Position numbers and translations under genes: made by a program. Of a DNA stretch of 64,000 bases, positions 22,923-34,073 are shown piece after piece (the first letter of the stretch is position 1; the number at the start of each line of letters is the position of its first letter). This stretch comes from Tubulanus polymorphus. Lineage: Eukaryota > Nemertea > Palaeonemertea > Tubulaniformes > Tubulanidae. The stretch lies in NCBI RefSeq assembly GCF_964204645.1, contig NC_134025.1:8189001-8253000 (forward strand), given 5' to 3'. The notes under the pieces are model-generated. The model searched no databases, had not been told where the DNA came from, and worked only from the letters and a program-made list of their open reading frames with translations.

Positions 22923-25192
22923 TTAGGCTTTTACAGCAAATTTTCTCATTGGAAAAGCTCTCATTTTGCGCAATTGTTTTTGTGTCTTAAGCGATTTTTC
23001 GTGTGGTGAAAGCGCTTTTCTCATAGCGCGTGTCAGTTTCTTTCGGAGATCCTTTGGCTTGTATTTCTTGTTCTTGTAGTATTTACGCAGATTTTCTTTC
23101 TGAGTTTGATGGATTACGGTATATACCCGAGCAATCGACTTGCGCATGACACGGCTGTTAATAGAATAAACAGTATTAATATATCAATTGAATTTTATTG
23201 CGTGAAAGGGACATTTTAAAAAACTTAAGTGGAAACTCGTTAATACGAATCTGGGCAAAATCGTTGTAATAAACTGGTCCTGTACGATCGAAATCTTGAT
23301 TGATTTAGACATCTTAGCTTGGGCATGCTGGAAATCATTGTAATGAATGAATGCATTGAGTCCAGTCCTATATTAATGTATCATTGACAATAAAAGATTG
23401 TTTTGATAACCAGCACCGTTCCAGGCGAACTCCCGACATTCATAGATCTATGTAATTGGGAACTTAACTATAAACTCGAATTGATGTATTTCACCAATCT
23501 GAAATCTAAATTCTGGTCCAATAAGGGCCTGCCTAATGACATGTCTGGGCGATGTCTGGCGACTGGTAGATACGCACAGTCTGACAGTAGCATGACCTCA
23601 TTAAACACTGTCAGTTTTCATCGACATACTCTACATTCTATTCTGATCAGCTGGGGATGCCCCAGGTGGCTGCGCACCTTGCTCAACATGTATTTCCAAG
23701 AAATGAAGCCAACACGAAGCTTTATTCAGAGTTGTCTGTATACTGAGAGCAGACTGAGGAAACACAAGCGAGAAATAGACAAACAGATGTTTGCGAATGG
23801 ACAAAATCACTTACACAGCGGAAGCTGAATATCCACTGGCCTGATGGACTTTTAGGAATAAAGAATCTACTGACCAGCACTTAAATCAAACCCTGGGTCT
23901 CAAAAATAGAGAAAGAACTCGAAGTAATGAGATGACTGGTCCAATGATGAGGACTCATTTAAGATTTGACTTGTTAATATAATCTTTCAACTCACATCTT
24001 TGACAGTTTGGATGCAGCACCACCAGTAACCTTGGCAACCCGTAGATTTGCGAGCTCCTGAAAAAGACGTTAAAAAACAAGTTAGATTTGTCTGGTTAAT
24101 AGTGGAAGGACTTGTGACAATTGATGAATGATGCATGGGGTGCAATGACCAACCCACCACTGTCATATAGTTTTTTTTTAACATACGAGTAGACCAGGGT
24201 TGGTCAACTGGTTTCAAGAATTAATCAATTGTGTAAAGTTCCTGCGCGTGGTTAACCCATTAGCACTCAAGCGCCCGTATCCGCCCTGCCTATTACTCCT
24301 CAAGCCGCCCGGCACTTTTTTCAAATGCTGCACAAAAACGGTTATAGTGGGATTCGAATCCAATAGCTTATCATAAACTACACACCTAAGCTTGAAATAC
24401 CAAACAGAAATCAACATCCTCTTATTTCAATTTCTCGAGTACTTCGAGTTGGAACATGACACATCTGAGCGCTCACTTCCGATCCAAGTAAGTTTGGATG
24501 AATTTTTGGGGACCAAAAGGACACGATTTTGGTGGCCCACCTCATCAAATCTTTCATCTTATGAAAGCCTTGACTATTTACTGCAAAATAACACTAACTT
24601 GTAGTGCATGGAAATAAACAGCAAATGAGCTATTCGTTGTCGTGATAAACTTAGATTTTACTTTTAATAATCTGAGGAGTAATTGACACTACATAGCGCA
24701 ATTCCTGAGTGCTAATGGGTTAATAGAGGAACTCCTAAAATGTCATAGACAATAACCCGATAAATAGACATCATGCATCATCAACTTCGAACGTGCAAAG
24801 TAATGTGTAAAACAACATACCTGTTTGTGCTCATCAAGCTGCTTCAACAGCTCTTCCTTCTTTTTACCACGGAGCTCCTTTGCCTTTACTTTCGACTACA
24901 ATCAAAATTTAACTGATCGTCAATGTTATATCTGTGCGAAGGAAGGCTTCGTGAAGTTCATTTCAATCACGCCGAAGAAACATAGCAAAGAGTATTAAGA
25001 CAAGTCATATCAACATTAACATGATTATCGGCCGATTTTAAGCACGGCACGGCTCTGGACTAACAATTAAATAATTTCGATATGATAGAGGGATTTTAAC
25101 GATAATGATCAAGCAATATTAATCGGGGTAGGTCTGCCTTATTCGACGATGTAAGCCGATAAAAAAAGAAAATTTTCCGGTATTCCTACCAT
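22923..25192 (-). CDS. RPL35: 60S ribosomal protein L35 (uL29)
   Basis: Large-subunit ribosomal protein at the nascent-chain exit. Four coding exons: 25192-25190 (ATG only), 24895-24821, 24057-23996 and 23154-22923, giving 123 aa, the exact human length. The joined protein begins [17 protein letters not shown] and continues [20 protein letters not shown], then [11 protein letters not shown] and the basic tail ending RKFAVKA. A first exon holding only the start codon is usual for animal ribosomal protein genes. A pyrimidine tract, CTTTCTCCC on the minus strand at 25215-25207, lies 15-23 bases before the ATG and looks like a 5' TOP start. Introns carry a piggyBac-type MITE and other repeats. 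Confidence 0.95.
23226..23345. repeat. Degenerate pogo/Tigger-like MITE in RPL35 intron 3
   Basis: It starts aagtggaaactcgttaatac and continues with words like ttgtaataaactggtcc and agcttgggcatgctggaaatca. These are shared, diverged, with the copy at about 39069-39236. The right end is unclear. Confidence 0.4.
23403..23828 (+). other. Unrecognised 141-codon open frame in RPL35 intron, opposite strand
   Basis: Open frame of 141 codons with a C-terminal half rich in Arg/Lys/His and a [15 protein letters not shown] stretch. I recognise no domain, signal peptide or zinc motif. It lies antisense inside an intron of RPL35 among repeats, so a decayed transposon or chance is more likely than a host gene. 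Confidence 0.2.
24252..24723. mobile_element. piggyBac-type MITE (TTAA-flanked) in RPL35 intron 2
   Basis: TTAA at 24252-24255 and again at 24720-24723. Inside, cccattagcactca on the left is mirrored by tgagtgctaatggg on the right, and tattactcctcaag is mirrored by ctgaggagtaattg. TTAA target duplication plus ends beginning CCC/CCY is the piggyBac hallmark. At about 470 bp with no transposase it is a non-autonomous derivative. Confidence 0.8.
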
Positions 25193-25500
25193 GATGAAAT
25201 CTATCTGGGAGAAAGACCTAGTGTACAACTTCCGGGTTGTATGAGAACCGAGGAGCGGAGGTTCGTATCCCGATTTAACAGTTTTTATAAGGGCAATGAA
25301 ATCACTTTCTTGATTATTCTCAAATCCTATTATAATCAAAATTGAACTCGACGTATTCAGATTATTTTCAAAAGTTCCACTGAAACAAATTAGGGCGCTG
25401 ATCAATAATTCCGCTGCTCGATGTGAATTATCCGCCACTCGTTGTTGGGTGTATTACTTCCGGGTTCGCTTGTCAATATACCTAAATAAATTGCAAAAAA
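25193..25500. promoter_or_regulatory. Bidirectional promoter of RPL35 (-) and ARPC5 (+)
   Basis: Start codons are 308 bp apart and divergent. Two identical acttccgggtt words (25228-25238 and 25456-25466) match ETS/GABP sites (CCGGAAGT on the minus strand), one near each gene. The RPL35 side carries a TOP-like tract at 25207-25215. No TATA box was seen close to either start. Confidence 0.6.
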
Positions 25501-26983
25501 ATGTCGAAAAATACTAGTAGTTCGATGTTTAGGAAGGTCGATGTTGACCAGTTCAACGAAGACAATTATCAAGACGAAGTGATTGAAGAAGTTGAAGACC
25601 AACAGGGACCAACTGAAAGCGATATTCAAAGTCTCTTGAACCAGTATCCTTTTTTACAATGCCATTGCCAAACAACACAATTCAATTAATTAATTGTTTT
25701 CATTTCATTTTCTTGATTCCGTCCATCCCGAGCCATGTGCATTGATATGTTTGGGTAAATAGAATGTTATCGCATGTAATACACTAGTCTGAATACCAGT
25801 CGTTGTTACCGGTTCCCTACAACGTTGATTGTGGAACGACGACGGCTACTAGACTAATGTCTATTTCAACCTGACTTGAGAGCATACAGGGTGGCCTAGC
25901 TCAGTCAGTTGTGGTGGTACATACCTGATTAAAGTCATATTATGACCAGAATGCATTGGCAGTCGACCTAAATCATCATTTTTTAATCCATTTGAAACTG
26001 TATTGAAGGATATCCAAAAAATCTGCATTGAGAGGTGTTCCTGAGAGAAAAGAGACTCCATGATTTGAAAGTTTAACAATATGTCTCCATGCCTACCAAC
26101 TGAAATTTGATATGTAGGCATGGAAACATATTGTTAAACTTTCAAATCATGGAGTCACTTCTCTTCATTTAACCCCTTTCAGTGAAGACTTTTTGGATAT
26201 CCTTCAATACAGTTTCAAATGGATTAAAAAATGATGATTTAGGTCGACTGCCTGTCCTTTCTGGTCCTATTAAGACCTTTATCAGGTATGTACTACCAAA
26301 AATGAGCGAGCTAGGCCACCCGGAATGCTCTCAAGTCAGGTTGAAATAGACATTAGTAATACACATGATCCAGTAGGCCATGTAACTGGTAAACTTACGT
26401 TTAAACTACATGAAACCTGAGTCTTTGCTCTCACTACTATCTACTGTGTAACTGTCCGCCTTTGGCTACATAACCTTTGAGTTTTAGTTCTTTAATTCAT
26501 TATGAAAGAAAGAAGAATACTGAAGCACTGAAGTTGTTACTGGCAAACCCACCTATAAGTAAACAACAATCTTTCAAGGTAAATATAATGATTGATTAAT
26601 GGAAGTCATTTCACCGATGGAATGATAATTTTTGCATTCTCCGTATGTCTTAGGATCAGGCTTTTATGTTAATTGTGCGGGTATTAACTAATTTCCCAAC
26701 GAGAGATATAGAAGCAGCTGTCAATTCATTGGACCCGGCTATGATAGATACACTTATGAAATATATCTATCGAGGTTTCTCCGAACCAACGGATTCTACT
26801 GCAGCAACCTTATTAGCATGGCATGAAAAAGTAAGTCAATTATTGTGCAATATCATCTTCCAGGTCCTTATCCTTTTATGCTGTGGAAGCTCCATATGAT
26901 TTTCAATTTCTGTCTTGTAGGTTTTTGCCGTTGGCCAATTGGGCTCTATAGTGCGAGTGCTTACTGATAGGAAGCAAGTATGA
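25501..26983 (+). CDS. ARPC5: Actin-related protein 2/3 complex subunit 5 (p16-Arc)
   Basis: Smallest subunit of the Arp2/3 complex, which nucleates branched actin in the cytoplasm. Four exons: 25501-25643, 26509-26578, 26654-26830 and 26921-26983, giving 150 aa (human 151). The N-terminus MSKNTSSSMFRKVDVDQF matches the family start; later family-specific stretches are LLANPPIS, LMKYIYRGF, LLAWHEK, and the end VFAVGQLGSIVRVLTDRKQV. Intron 1 (865 bp) contains a 500-bp foldback repeat. A poly(A) signal candidate aataaa is at 27662-27667. Nothing abnormal in the coding part. Confidence 0.95.
25855..26355. mobile_element. 500-bp foldback element in ARPC5 intron 1
   Basis: Terminal taatgtctatttcaa is mirrored exactly by ttgaaatagacatta at the other end. 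The two arms of about 240 bp stay similar almost throughout, with a centre near 26105 (ctgaaatttgatatgtaggc region). The ARPC5 pre-mRNA would carry a very long hairpin. No ORF with transposase features; probably a MITE. Confidence 0.85.
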
Positions 26984-29206
26984 ATGTTTGTTGTGTCATT
27001 TGAAAAACAATTTATAATCTTTTCACTTTTCCGATGGATGCGAGTTAACTCCAGTTAACGAACAATTTAGAACATTAAAACTGCTGTAAGATGTATTGCA
27101 TCATTACACGTATTTTATCCCAGAGTTCCACGCTCAAAGAACAAAAGTAGCCAGGATCATTTACTTAGAGGTAGAAAGGTTATTATAGCTAAATAGATTT
27201 GAGCTACATAATCTTACTGCGTAATTCATCATCTCTTCTATTTAAATGTACCTTAATCATGTGGTATTGTATTAAGATTAAAAGTTATATCATTAATTGA
27301 CCACTTGAATTCAATTTAAATTTTTTATTTAGTTAAATTACTTAACTTGGATGTTAAAGATATAGTTAATTCTCTCTTAGTCGACATTGCTATAATTATT
27401 CCAAGTTCATCAAGTACTCTACGAGTAGATTTGATTTATTAGTTATATTTTGCGTGATCATGTAACCGCTTATTATATATTTATTTAATCACAATTTGAC
27501 AGTGTATAATGCAAGACTAAGATATTCAGTACAGTATGGAGAGACCGGTCGATATTTAAGCTGTGTCAAGTTATGTAAAGGACGGCATTAGATCATCTTA
27601 CATTGCATTGTATGTGCATTAATTGCCATATTATGTTAAGGAAATGTATATTTTTAATAACAATAAACAAATGCATTATGAATTTCATTTGTGAATTATT
27701 ATTCAGTAAATTATGGAAAATGATATATCTACAGTTTTACATCTATTGCAATATACCGGGTACTGTCCCTATGTGAAGTACGTGTCAACCATCCATTCAA
27801 CCATATTCAAGTTGACTGGTAGATAGATTACTATTTCTTATAAAGTCAAGTCAACTTGACAAAAATTCCTTGTGCTACTGATGAGAATTATCAAATTAAG
27901 AAGTATGATGCAATGGTTGTTAGAGTGCTAAATTATAGCAAAATACATCCGTATTTTTGATAATAGCCGTTTGTGGAAGCCAACAATGAAAACGATCCAA
28001 CAAATACATAAGAAAACATGATTTAAAAATAGAAGTACTTCCAAAATTTATTGGAAATAAAATTCATATAAAGTTTTACACACACAACAAGCACTCATTT
28101 CTGAACACAAACACTGGTGAAAAGAAAATCTGATTATCAAGAACTAATGTTTGAAGCAATGGCTAAATCAGAAATGTATATATTGCAAGAAGAAAATACA
28201 GGTCCTACAACATTGGAAACATGATAACAAACATCTATATATTAGAGGCGAATTTATCTCGTCAAATCAGATTTGATTTTCCTTTTCATAATTTGCTAGT
28301 CACGTGTAATCTAATCAAATAAGATTTGCACAACAGGATGAATTTGACACCTTGTTCCAAACGGCTGACAAGAAAATACTGTCCTTTTAAAATATTATTT
28401 CCTATGAATGAGTATCAGGTTTCTCTTTCAGTTATGACCATTTACATCAGTTTTTAGAAAAAAATTTGTGAGTCTACCATCTTCAAATCGTATCAAATCA
28501 CCTCCGGGGGCAATTTGATGATTTGACAAATCGATTTGAATTTGATGCCGTGTTAAATTCAAAAATTAGACCAAATCAAATTTGATTATGACAACAACAA
28601 AAACGATTTTACTTTAAATCAAATTTGATTTGACGTGATAAATTCACCTTAGTACATAAGTACATTAAACAAATTGTGCTAATCATCATAAGCTACATGT
28701 GTTATGTAAGGTATTGTTTACCAGTAGATTCAGATGAATGTCAGTTTTCTTGGTACACCACATCTACCGTATCAAGAGTTCATGACTAATTATGAGACAT
28801 TACATGTACAATTATTCTATACCCAGGTATTTTCTAAGTGGTTAACCCTTCTTTCATTGAATCAAATAAAATTCATGTTATAAGTGAAAATTGGATTTAA
28901 TTCTTACGATTCACCAGCACAGGCACAGAAGACAAACATACCGTTCTATGGCAGTGGTATCTAGTATCGGCATTAGAATATTAGACAAATGAATCAATGA
29001 AGAAATGACACAGACGATAATTGGTTAATTAAATACTTGTATTCCAAACATAGGGGAACCTTTCAATATTTGGTACATAATTAATAATGATATTTCAACA
29101 GTTATAAATTAACTTTTAAAATAAAATACATATTTTTCATGAAATTTACACTGACCAAACAAAATCACAATTCTATTTGCTCGCCAATTTCCTATAATCT
29201 AACTCT
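26984..29206. other. Spacer between ARPC5 and DNAJB11 3' ends
   Basis: Convergent 3' ends. It contains the ARPC5 3' UTR (aataaa at 27662-27667), then AT-rich sequence and one MITE at 28246-28652. No exon could be supported. Confidence 0.5.
28246..28652. mobile_element. MITE with aaatcaaatttgattt-rich ends
   Basis: The left end aggcgaatttatctcgtcaa is mirrored by ttgacgtgataaattcacct on the right, followed inward by variants of AAATCAAATTTGATTT on both sides. The interior has no coding potential. Confidence 0.7.
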
Positions 29207-32200
29207 TCAATATCCCTGCAGTCCATTATATATTCTATACGCCGATTCTTGGTTCAATATATGCTTTATTGCTGCAAAAAAAGCAAATTCATAGTATGTC
29301 GTGTACGCTATTAAGGTGTAAGCAAAAATGATATCAAATCATAGAACACAAATCTGGAACAAAAAAGTACACTTACATTCTTTTTCTTCTTTACTTAGTT
29401 CACCTTTTGGAAACGCAACGTCAACAGCTATGAATAATGTTCCTTTTACATTGTTATTTTCATAATTAGGCATTCCTTCATGCTTTTTTCGAATGACGGC
29501 TCCAGGCCATGTTATTTTTTCTCGAACAACTTTCACCTGCAATAAATGATGACGCAATTAGTAAATTGAACCTCGTATTACAAGAAAACCTCTTACTGGC
29601 AGACTGGCCTGTGATTTAATAATATCACTACATACCTTTCGGTTATCTAAATGAGGAATCTCTATTTCGAACCCATTAAGAGCATCTACTAAATTTATTG
29701 TGACATTTGTGTATAAATCATCTCCTCGTCTTTCAAATTTTGAATGTCTGAAAATCATTGATTTCACTTTCGGTAAGTTTTTTGCATTCAATTTTGCTTT
29801 TTTTTTTTAATACACAATCATACTTACTTTAATTGATTAATTCTAAAACGTAAATCTCCAGGTTCACCATCAATATGAGGTTCACCTTCTGCTACAAATG
29901 GATATTCTTGACCATCCCTCATCCCTGGCTCAATTTCTATCTCCAATAGTTTTTCCTCTTGCACCATTCTATAAATCACATATGACAGATTGTACAAAAT
30001 GTTTAACAAATCAGGACGGTTGAACCAATATAGGTAACAAGCGAATTTACCTGACATTAGGACAATCGTCACAGACTTGTTGCTGCATCATCTGGAACCT
30101 TCCCGGCCCAAGTTGTGTGGTAACCATTTCTTGTCGACAGTTACATTTTCTTGTGCCGGGTGCAGGCTTCGGAACAGGTTTATAACGGCAAACCTGAAAT
30201 TTACAAAAACAATTGAATATAGAATAATCTTTAAACAGTTTATTTGTAAAGGTCATTGGCATTACTACTGACCTCGACAAAATTGCCAGAATATAATTCT
30301 TCCAAGGTGACATCCAAGTCTACAATCACATCACCACCTTTTGGCATTTCCCTATGCTGTTCTCGACTTCCACCTCCTCCAAAAAATGAAAAATCACCGA
30401 AGAAACTGAAAATTGAACATAAATAACGATTATGTTTCTTAAAATTTTGAAGGAGATTGTTAATTTAATCAAATTATACCTTGAAAAAGGATCACCACCA
30501 CCAAAATCTCCCTGTTTTAGACCTTCTTCGCCACGGGCATCATAAATACGCCTTTTTTCATCATCGGACAAAACCTTTAAAAATATCAAGGAAATCGATG
30601 ATTAATGAAAAAGGCTTTATATATTCTAGCTCATAAAACATATGAAAGCGGTGGATTTTATTGATTTATTTCAACAACTAGGTATGATAATATAAAATCA
30701 TAAATCAATGAATAATTATAATTGATTACAGACACAGATGTGAAAATCATTTCCATCTTTAAAACAAAATCATAATTGCCTTGCGCAGTTATGAAAGGTT
30801 TGTTAAAATCCCATGTCACAGTGCATTTTTCATGTAAGCCAGCTTGTTGTTCTATTGAAAAACGACAGCCAATAGGAAACTGACACAGCACACAACAGCA
30901 ATAACAATATCAGACTATAGTATACTATTACATAGCTCTGTCGGTTTGATAGGAAAATTTATTATTGCATTAGGCCTATAACCAAATAATGAAATGATTG
31001 TTTTTAAAGGAAAAAGTTACTAAAATTCAAGAACACATTGAAATCACACAACAATCTTGATTCAAAAATCCAAGACTAGGTTTCATAGATGTGGAAGTGA
31101 AATAGTCCCTGGGAACATTTCCGAAATTTGTCAGTTTAGGCCTATAACCATGGTTTCTCATTGTTTCTATGGTGGTTATTACCCAGATTTAGGAGTTACC
31201 CCTAGGGGTAACTTTGATACCAGTCTATGAAACCGGGTCCAGGGCTTTAAACTTAAGTATAACTAAAAGGTCTGGTTTCACAATTTCAGTCAGGATTATA
31301 TGAATAAATGAGAAGGCTAACAACAGTACAGAAGTTACACTGAGGTTGATATTAATCTATTCTCGTCATCTAACTCGTCATCTTTGGCCGAATTATTGTC
31401 AGATTTTATATTTTATAAGTTCTCCATTATATGCTGTTAACATTAAATGAATGTATTGAAAGACAGGATCAGATAAATATCAACATAGTCTTAATCTCAA
31501 TTATGTTACGACTACAGATAATCCCGGTCATCCTTATTACCGAGATGACGTATTTTACCGAGATCAACCGAGATGAAATGAAATATAACATATTTATTTA
31601 ATCCTTATCGATTTTAACACTTGAAATCATATTATATCAGTAATAAATGCCAGCTGGAGTCATATTTTACATATTTTGTTGGATATTTTTGTAGAAAAAT
31701 AACTTTTAACTTTACCGAGATGAGATCGTCGATCAATCAAATTCAATGAAATTTTATTGCTAACCGAGATTACGTCTTTGAAGTCAAAATTTTTTTACAA
31801 AATATCCGGAAAAATATGACTCTAGACGGTATTTATTTCTGATATAATATGATTTCAAATGTTAAAATCGATAAGGAATAAATAAATATGCTATATTTCA
31901 TGTCATCTCGGTTGATCTCGGTAAATTACGTCATCTGCTCGGTAATAAGGAGGACCCGATAATCCTACCTCATATGCTGCAGCAAGATCTTGAAATCTTT
32001 CTCCAGCTTCTTGATCTTGATTTACATCAGGATGTAATTCTTTGGCTAATTTTCGATATGCTTTTTTAATTTGGTTTTTTGTTGCACTTCGTGATACTCG
32101 CAGTATACCATAAAAGTCACGTCTGAAAAAAATAACTTGAAAATGAATTAGTTTGTTCGCAGAAAAATAAAAAAGACTTCTTTTTCGTTGTCGTCGTTGA

Positions 32201-32602
32201 GCAAGTAGTAAGTAGTGCCAAGTTTCGTTGGGTGGATGCATAAAAATATCTCCCTCCGTCAGCTGGATGAATTTACTATTAACTCCATCCTTAAAACAAT
32301 GGCATTTATTCAAAAATGTTCATTGTACTGTTTTTCATAATAAAGACCTAAAGCAAGTTTCTTTTGCGTTTAAATGGAATTTACTCAATTTGAATTGAAT
32401 TGAACGACTTGAGGTAGCAGTGCCAATTCGACGTTAATTACGACAATAAGAGCCACGAAATCAGCTGTAAACTCATACTCTCCTTACATTGTACATTTGC
32501 CTGAATTAATATTAAAAGAAAGAAAGATTACCCTGCGAGAGTAAGTCCCAAAAACAGAATTAATGTTGTCGCGAAAACAATCCAAGTGACTGCGGACGCC
32601 AT
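29207..32602 (-). CDS. DNAJB11: DnaJ homolog subfamily B member 11, ER co-chaperone (ERdj3)
   Basis: Hsp40 co-chaperone that stimulates BiP in the ER lumen. Nine exons: 32602-32532, 32122-31969, 30574-30480, 30405-30273, 30193-30051, 29968-29828, 29747-29636, 29536-29377 and 29271-29207, giving 357 aa (human 358). Domains: hydrophobic signal peptide 1-23; J domain from RDFYGILRV with HPD at 54-56; a Gly/Phe linker ([15 protein letters not shown]); a Cys-containing region with CNC and VCDDC; then the client-binding C-domain with [15 protein letters not shown] and [11 protein letters not shown]; end YNGLQGY. As in the human protein there is no KDEL. A 445-bp MITE abuts the exon 2 donor at 31968. 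The gene is divergent to MCRS1. Confidence 0.95.
31077..31238. mobile_element. Small MITE in DNAJB11 intron 2
   Basis: The left end aggtttcatagatgtgg is mirrored by ccagtctatgaaacc on the right. The interior has a cccctaggggtaac palindrome. About 160 bp, non-coding. Confidence 0.55.
31519..31963. mobile_element. 445-bp foldback MITE next to the DNAJB11 exon 2 donor
   Basis: The left arm begins atcccggtcatccttattac, with the word accgagat repeated. The right arm is its reverse complement for about 170 bp, including the shared ttatcgattttaacac and aaatcatattatatca words. The right edge lies only about five bases inside the intron from the exon 2 donor. Confidence 0.8.
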
Positions 32603-34073
32603 GTTGTTATTTGCTGCCACGCCATAGTAGAGTGCATCTTGGGAGATATTTTCCAAATGATATTTTATTCTAGTTGATAAAAAAGCTAAGGAAAATCATT
32701 CAATTTTTACTATTTTCTAATATGTTCTTATAATAGACTTATTATTATCATCTCGCACCTGAACTCTCGTTTTGGCGGATCCAACAATAATATCCAATAT
32801 GGCAGCCTCCATGGTTTGAAAAAAAACATTATCTTTGTGCGCATTTCCCATTTTTTCAAGTTTTAGGCAGATTCAAGGTAAGTTATAGATGATTGATCGA
32901 TGGTATTTACTATCAGACTTACAGGGGCTCGTAAGCTGTATGTAGTGTAAAATGATAGTCTCATTAGCACGATTAGACTAATCGAAAAGGAATACGAAGT
33001 GGACGGCAAAGTATTATTTCCGCTATTTAACCGTTCATTATTACATTATTACTATTACTTACCGACCCCTTTTGAACTCTAGGGGCTTGGAAACGCTATT
33101 TCCAGGCATTTTTCATCTTTGAATGCTGTTAATTTAATTACCCAAAAGATGGAAAGTTTTTATGCAAAGAAGTTGAAAAAAATATCGCAGATTGTGGATC
33201 ATGCAAATCTTCCAGTTTTCAGTATAGAGCACGTAAGCCCCCTAGCTGGTTCCTTACAAGATCTGACACAGGATGCAACATGATAGTAGATGATTTTAGC
33301 TGGAACCTCCACACAGCAAGGATACTTATATTTACTTTCTATTTTACAAGTTATTGGGAAATCAATAAACTTTCTACAATTTTGCACCGCTATTGAATAA
33401 GACTTAGGTGGCTGTGAGTAGCCTTCTATGAGATATTTTACGTGCGCGATTGCGCGCCTCAAAATCTAACCCCTGGTATATAGTGTTAACTAATAAAAGT
33501 AACAATAAACTCATTATATTGGGTTTAGGGTTAAGGTTTTGATCGGGTCCAGAGGGTTCCGTTTTACTCCTAGAGAGGGATAGGATTAGGGTAAGGTGAG
33601 GTACTATAGACAGTTAAAACATTCGGTTGGTTTTCTAGTAGGGAGACGCTGCACTTGTAATTTACTGGCCCGGGTTTGATTCTTGCTCTCTGCGCTCTAT
33701 TTTCCCTAACTCTGTTCTCCTCACTTTCCTTGAATTTTCTAAGTCGCGCACCTCTGTACGCATGCGCGGCGTAAATCTGCCGATCAGCGACGATGTACTG
33801 TAAAATAGCGGAAATAAATACTTAGCTGTATACGGTAAAATATCCACTGCGAAAGGAATAGGCCTAGGGTAGGCCTCTAGGCCTCGACGAAAAAAGTGCA
33901 GCAGTCACTACGTACGTTACACCACACCACATAGGGAGGGTCAGGTGACACAAATAGACTAAATGTTAGTAGAGCGACTCTCGCATCTTAGGCTATGCCT
34001 TTTGTCTGGACTGGTGAATAGTATTGTTACTTTTACTTTCAGGAAGTTGAGCTAATGAGTTTGTGCTAAAAAA
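32603..34073 (+). promoter_or_regulatory. DNAJB11/MCRS1 divergent promoter and MCRS1 5' UTR intron
   Basis: The two genes are head to head. A likely MCRS1 leader exon ends at 32877 (attcaag before gtaagtt) and resumes at 34043 (after ttactttcag), 31 bases before the ATG. The leader has upstream ATGs near 32805-32815 (atggcagcctccatgg). The intron of about 1.16 kb shows no other exon; 33640-33860 is locally GC-richer and carries several aggcct words. Confidence 0.5.

Noticed and set aside
23996-24895. C/D snoRNA hosted in RPL35 introns
   Set aside because: A TGATGATG word occurs on the host strand near 24770, but no CTGA D box lies at a suitable distance.
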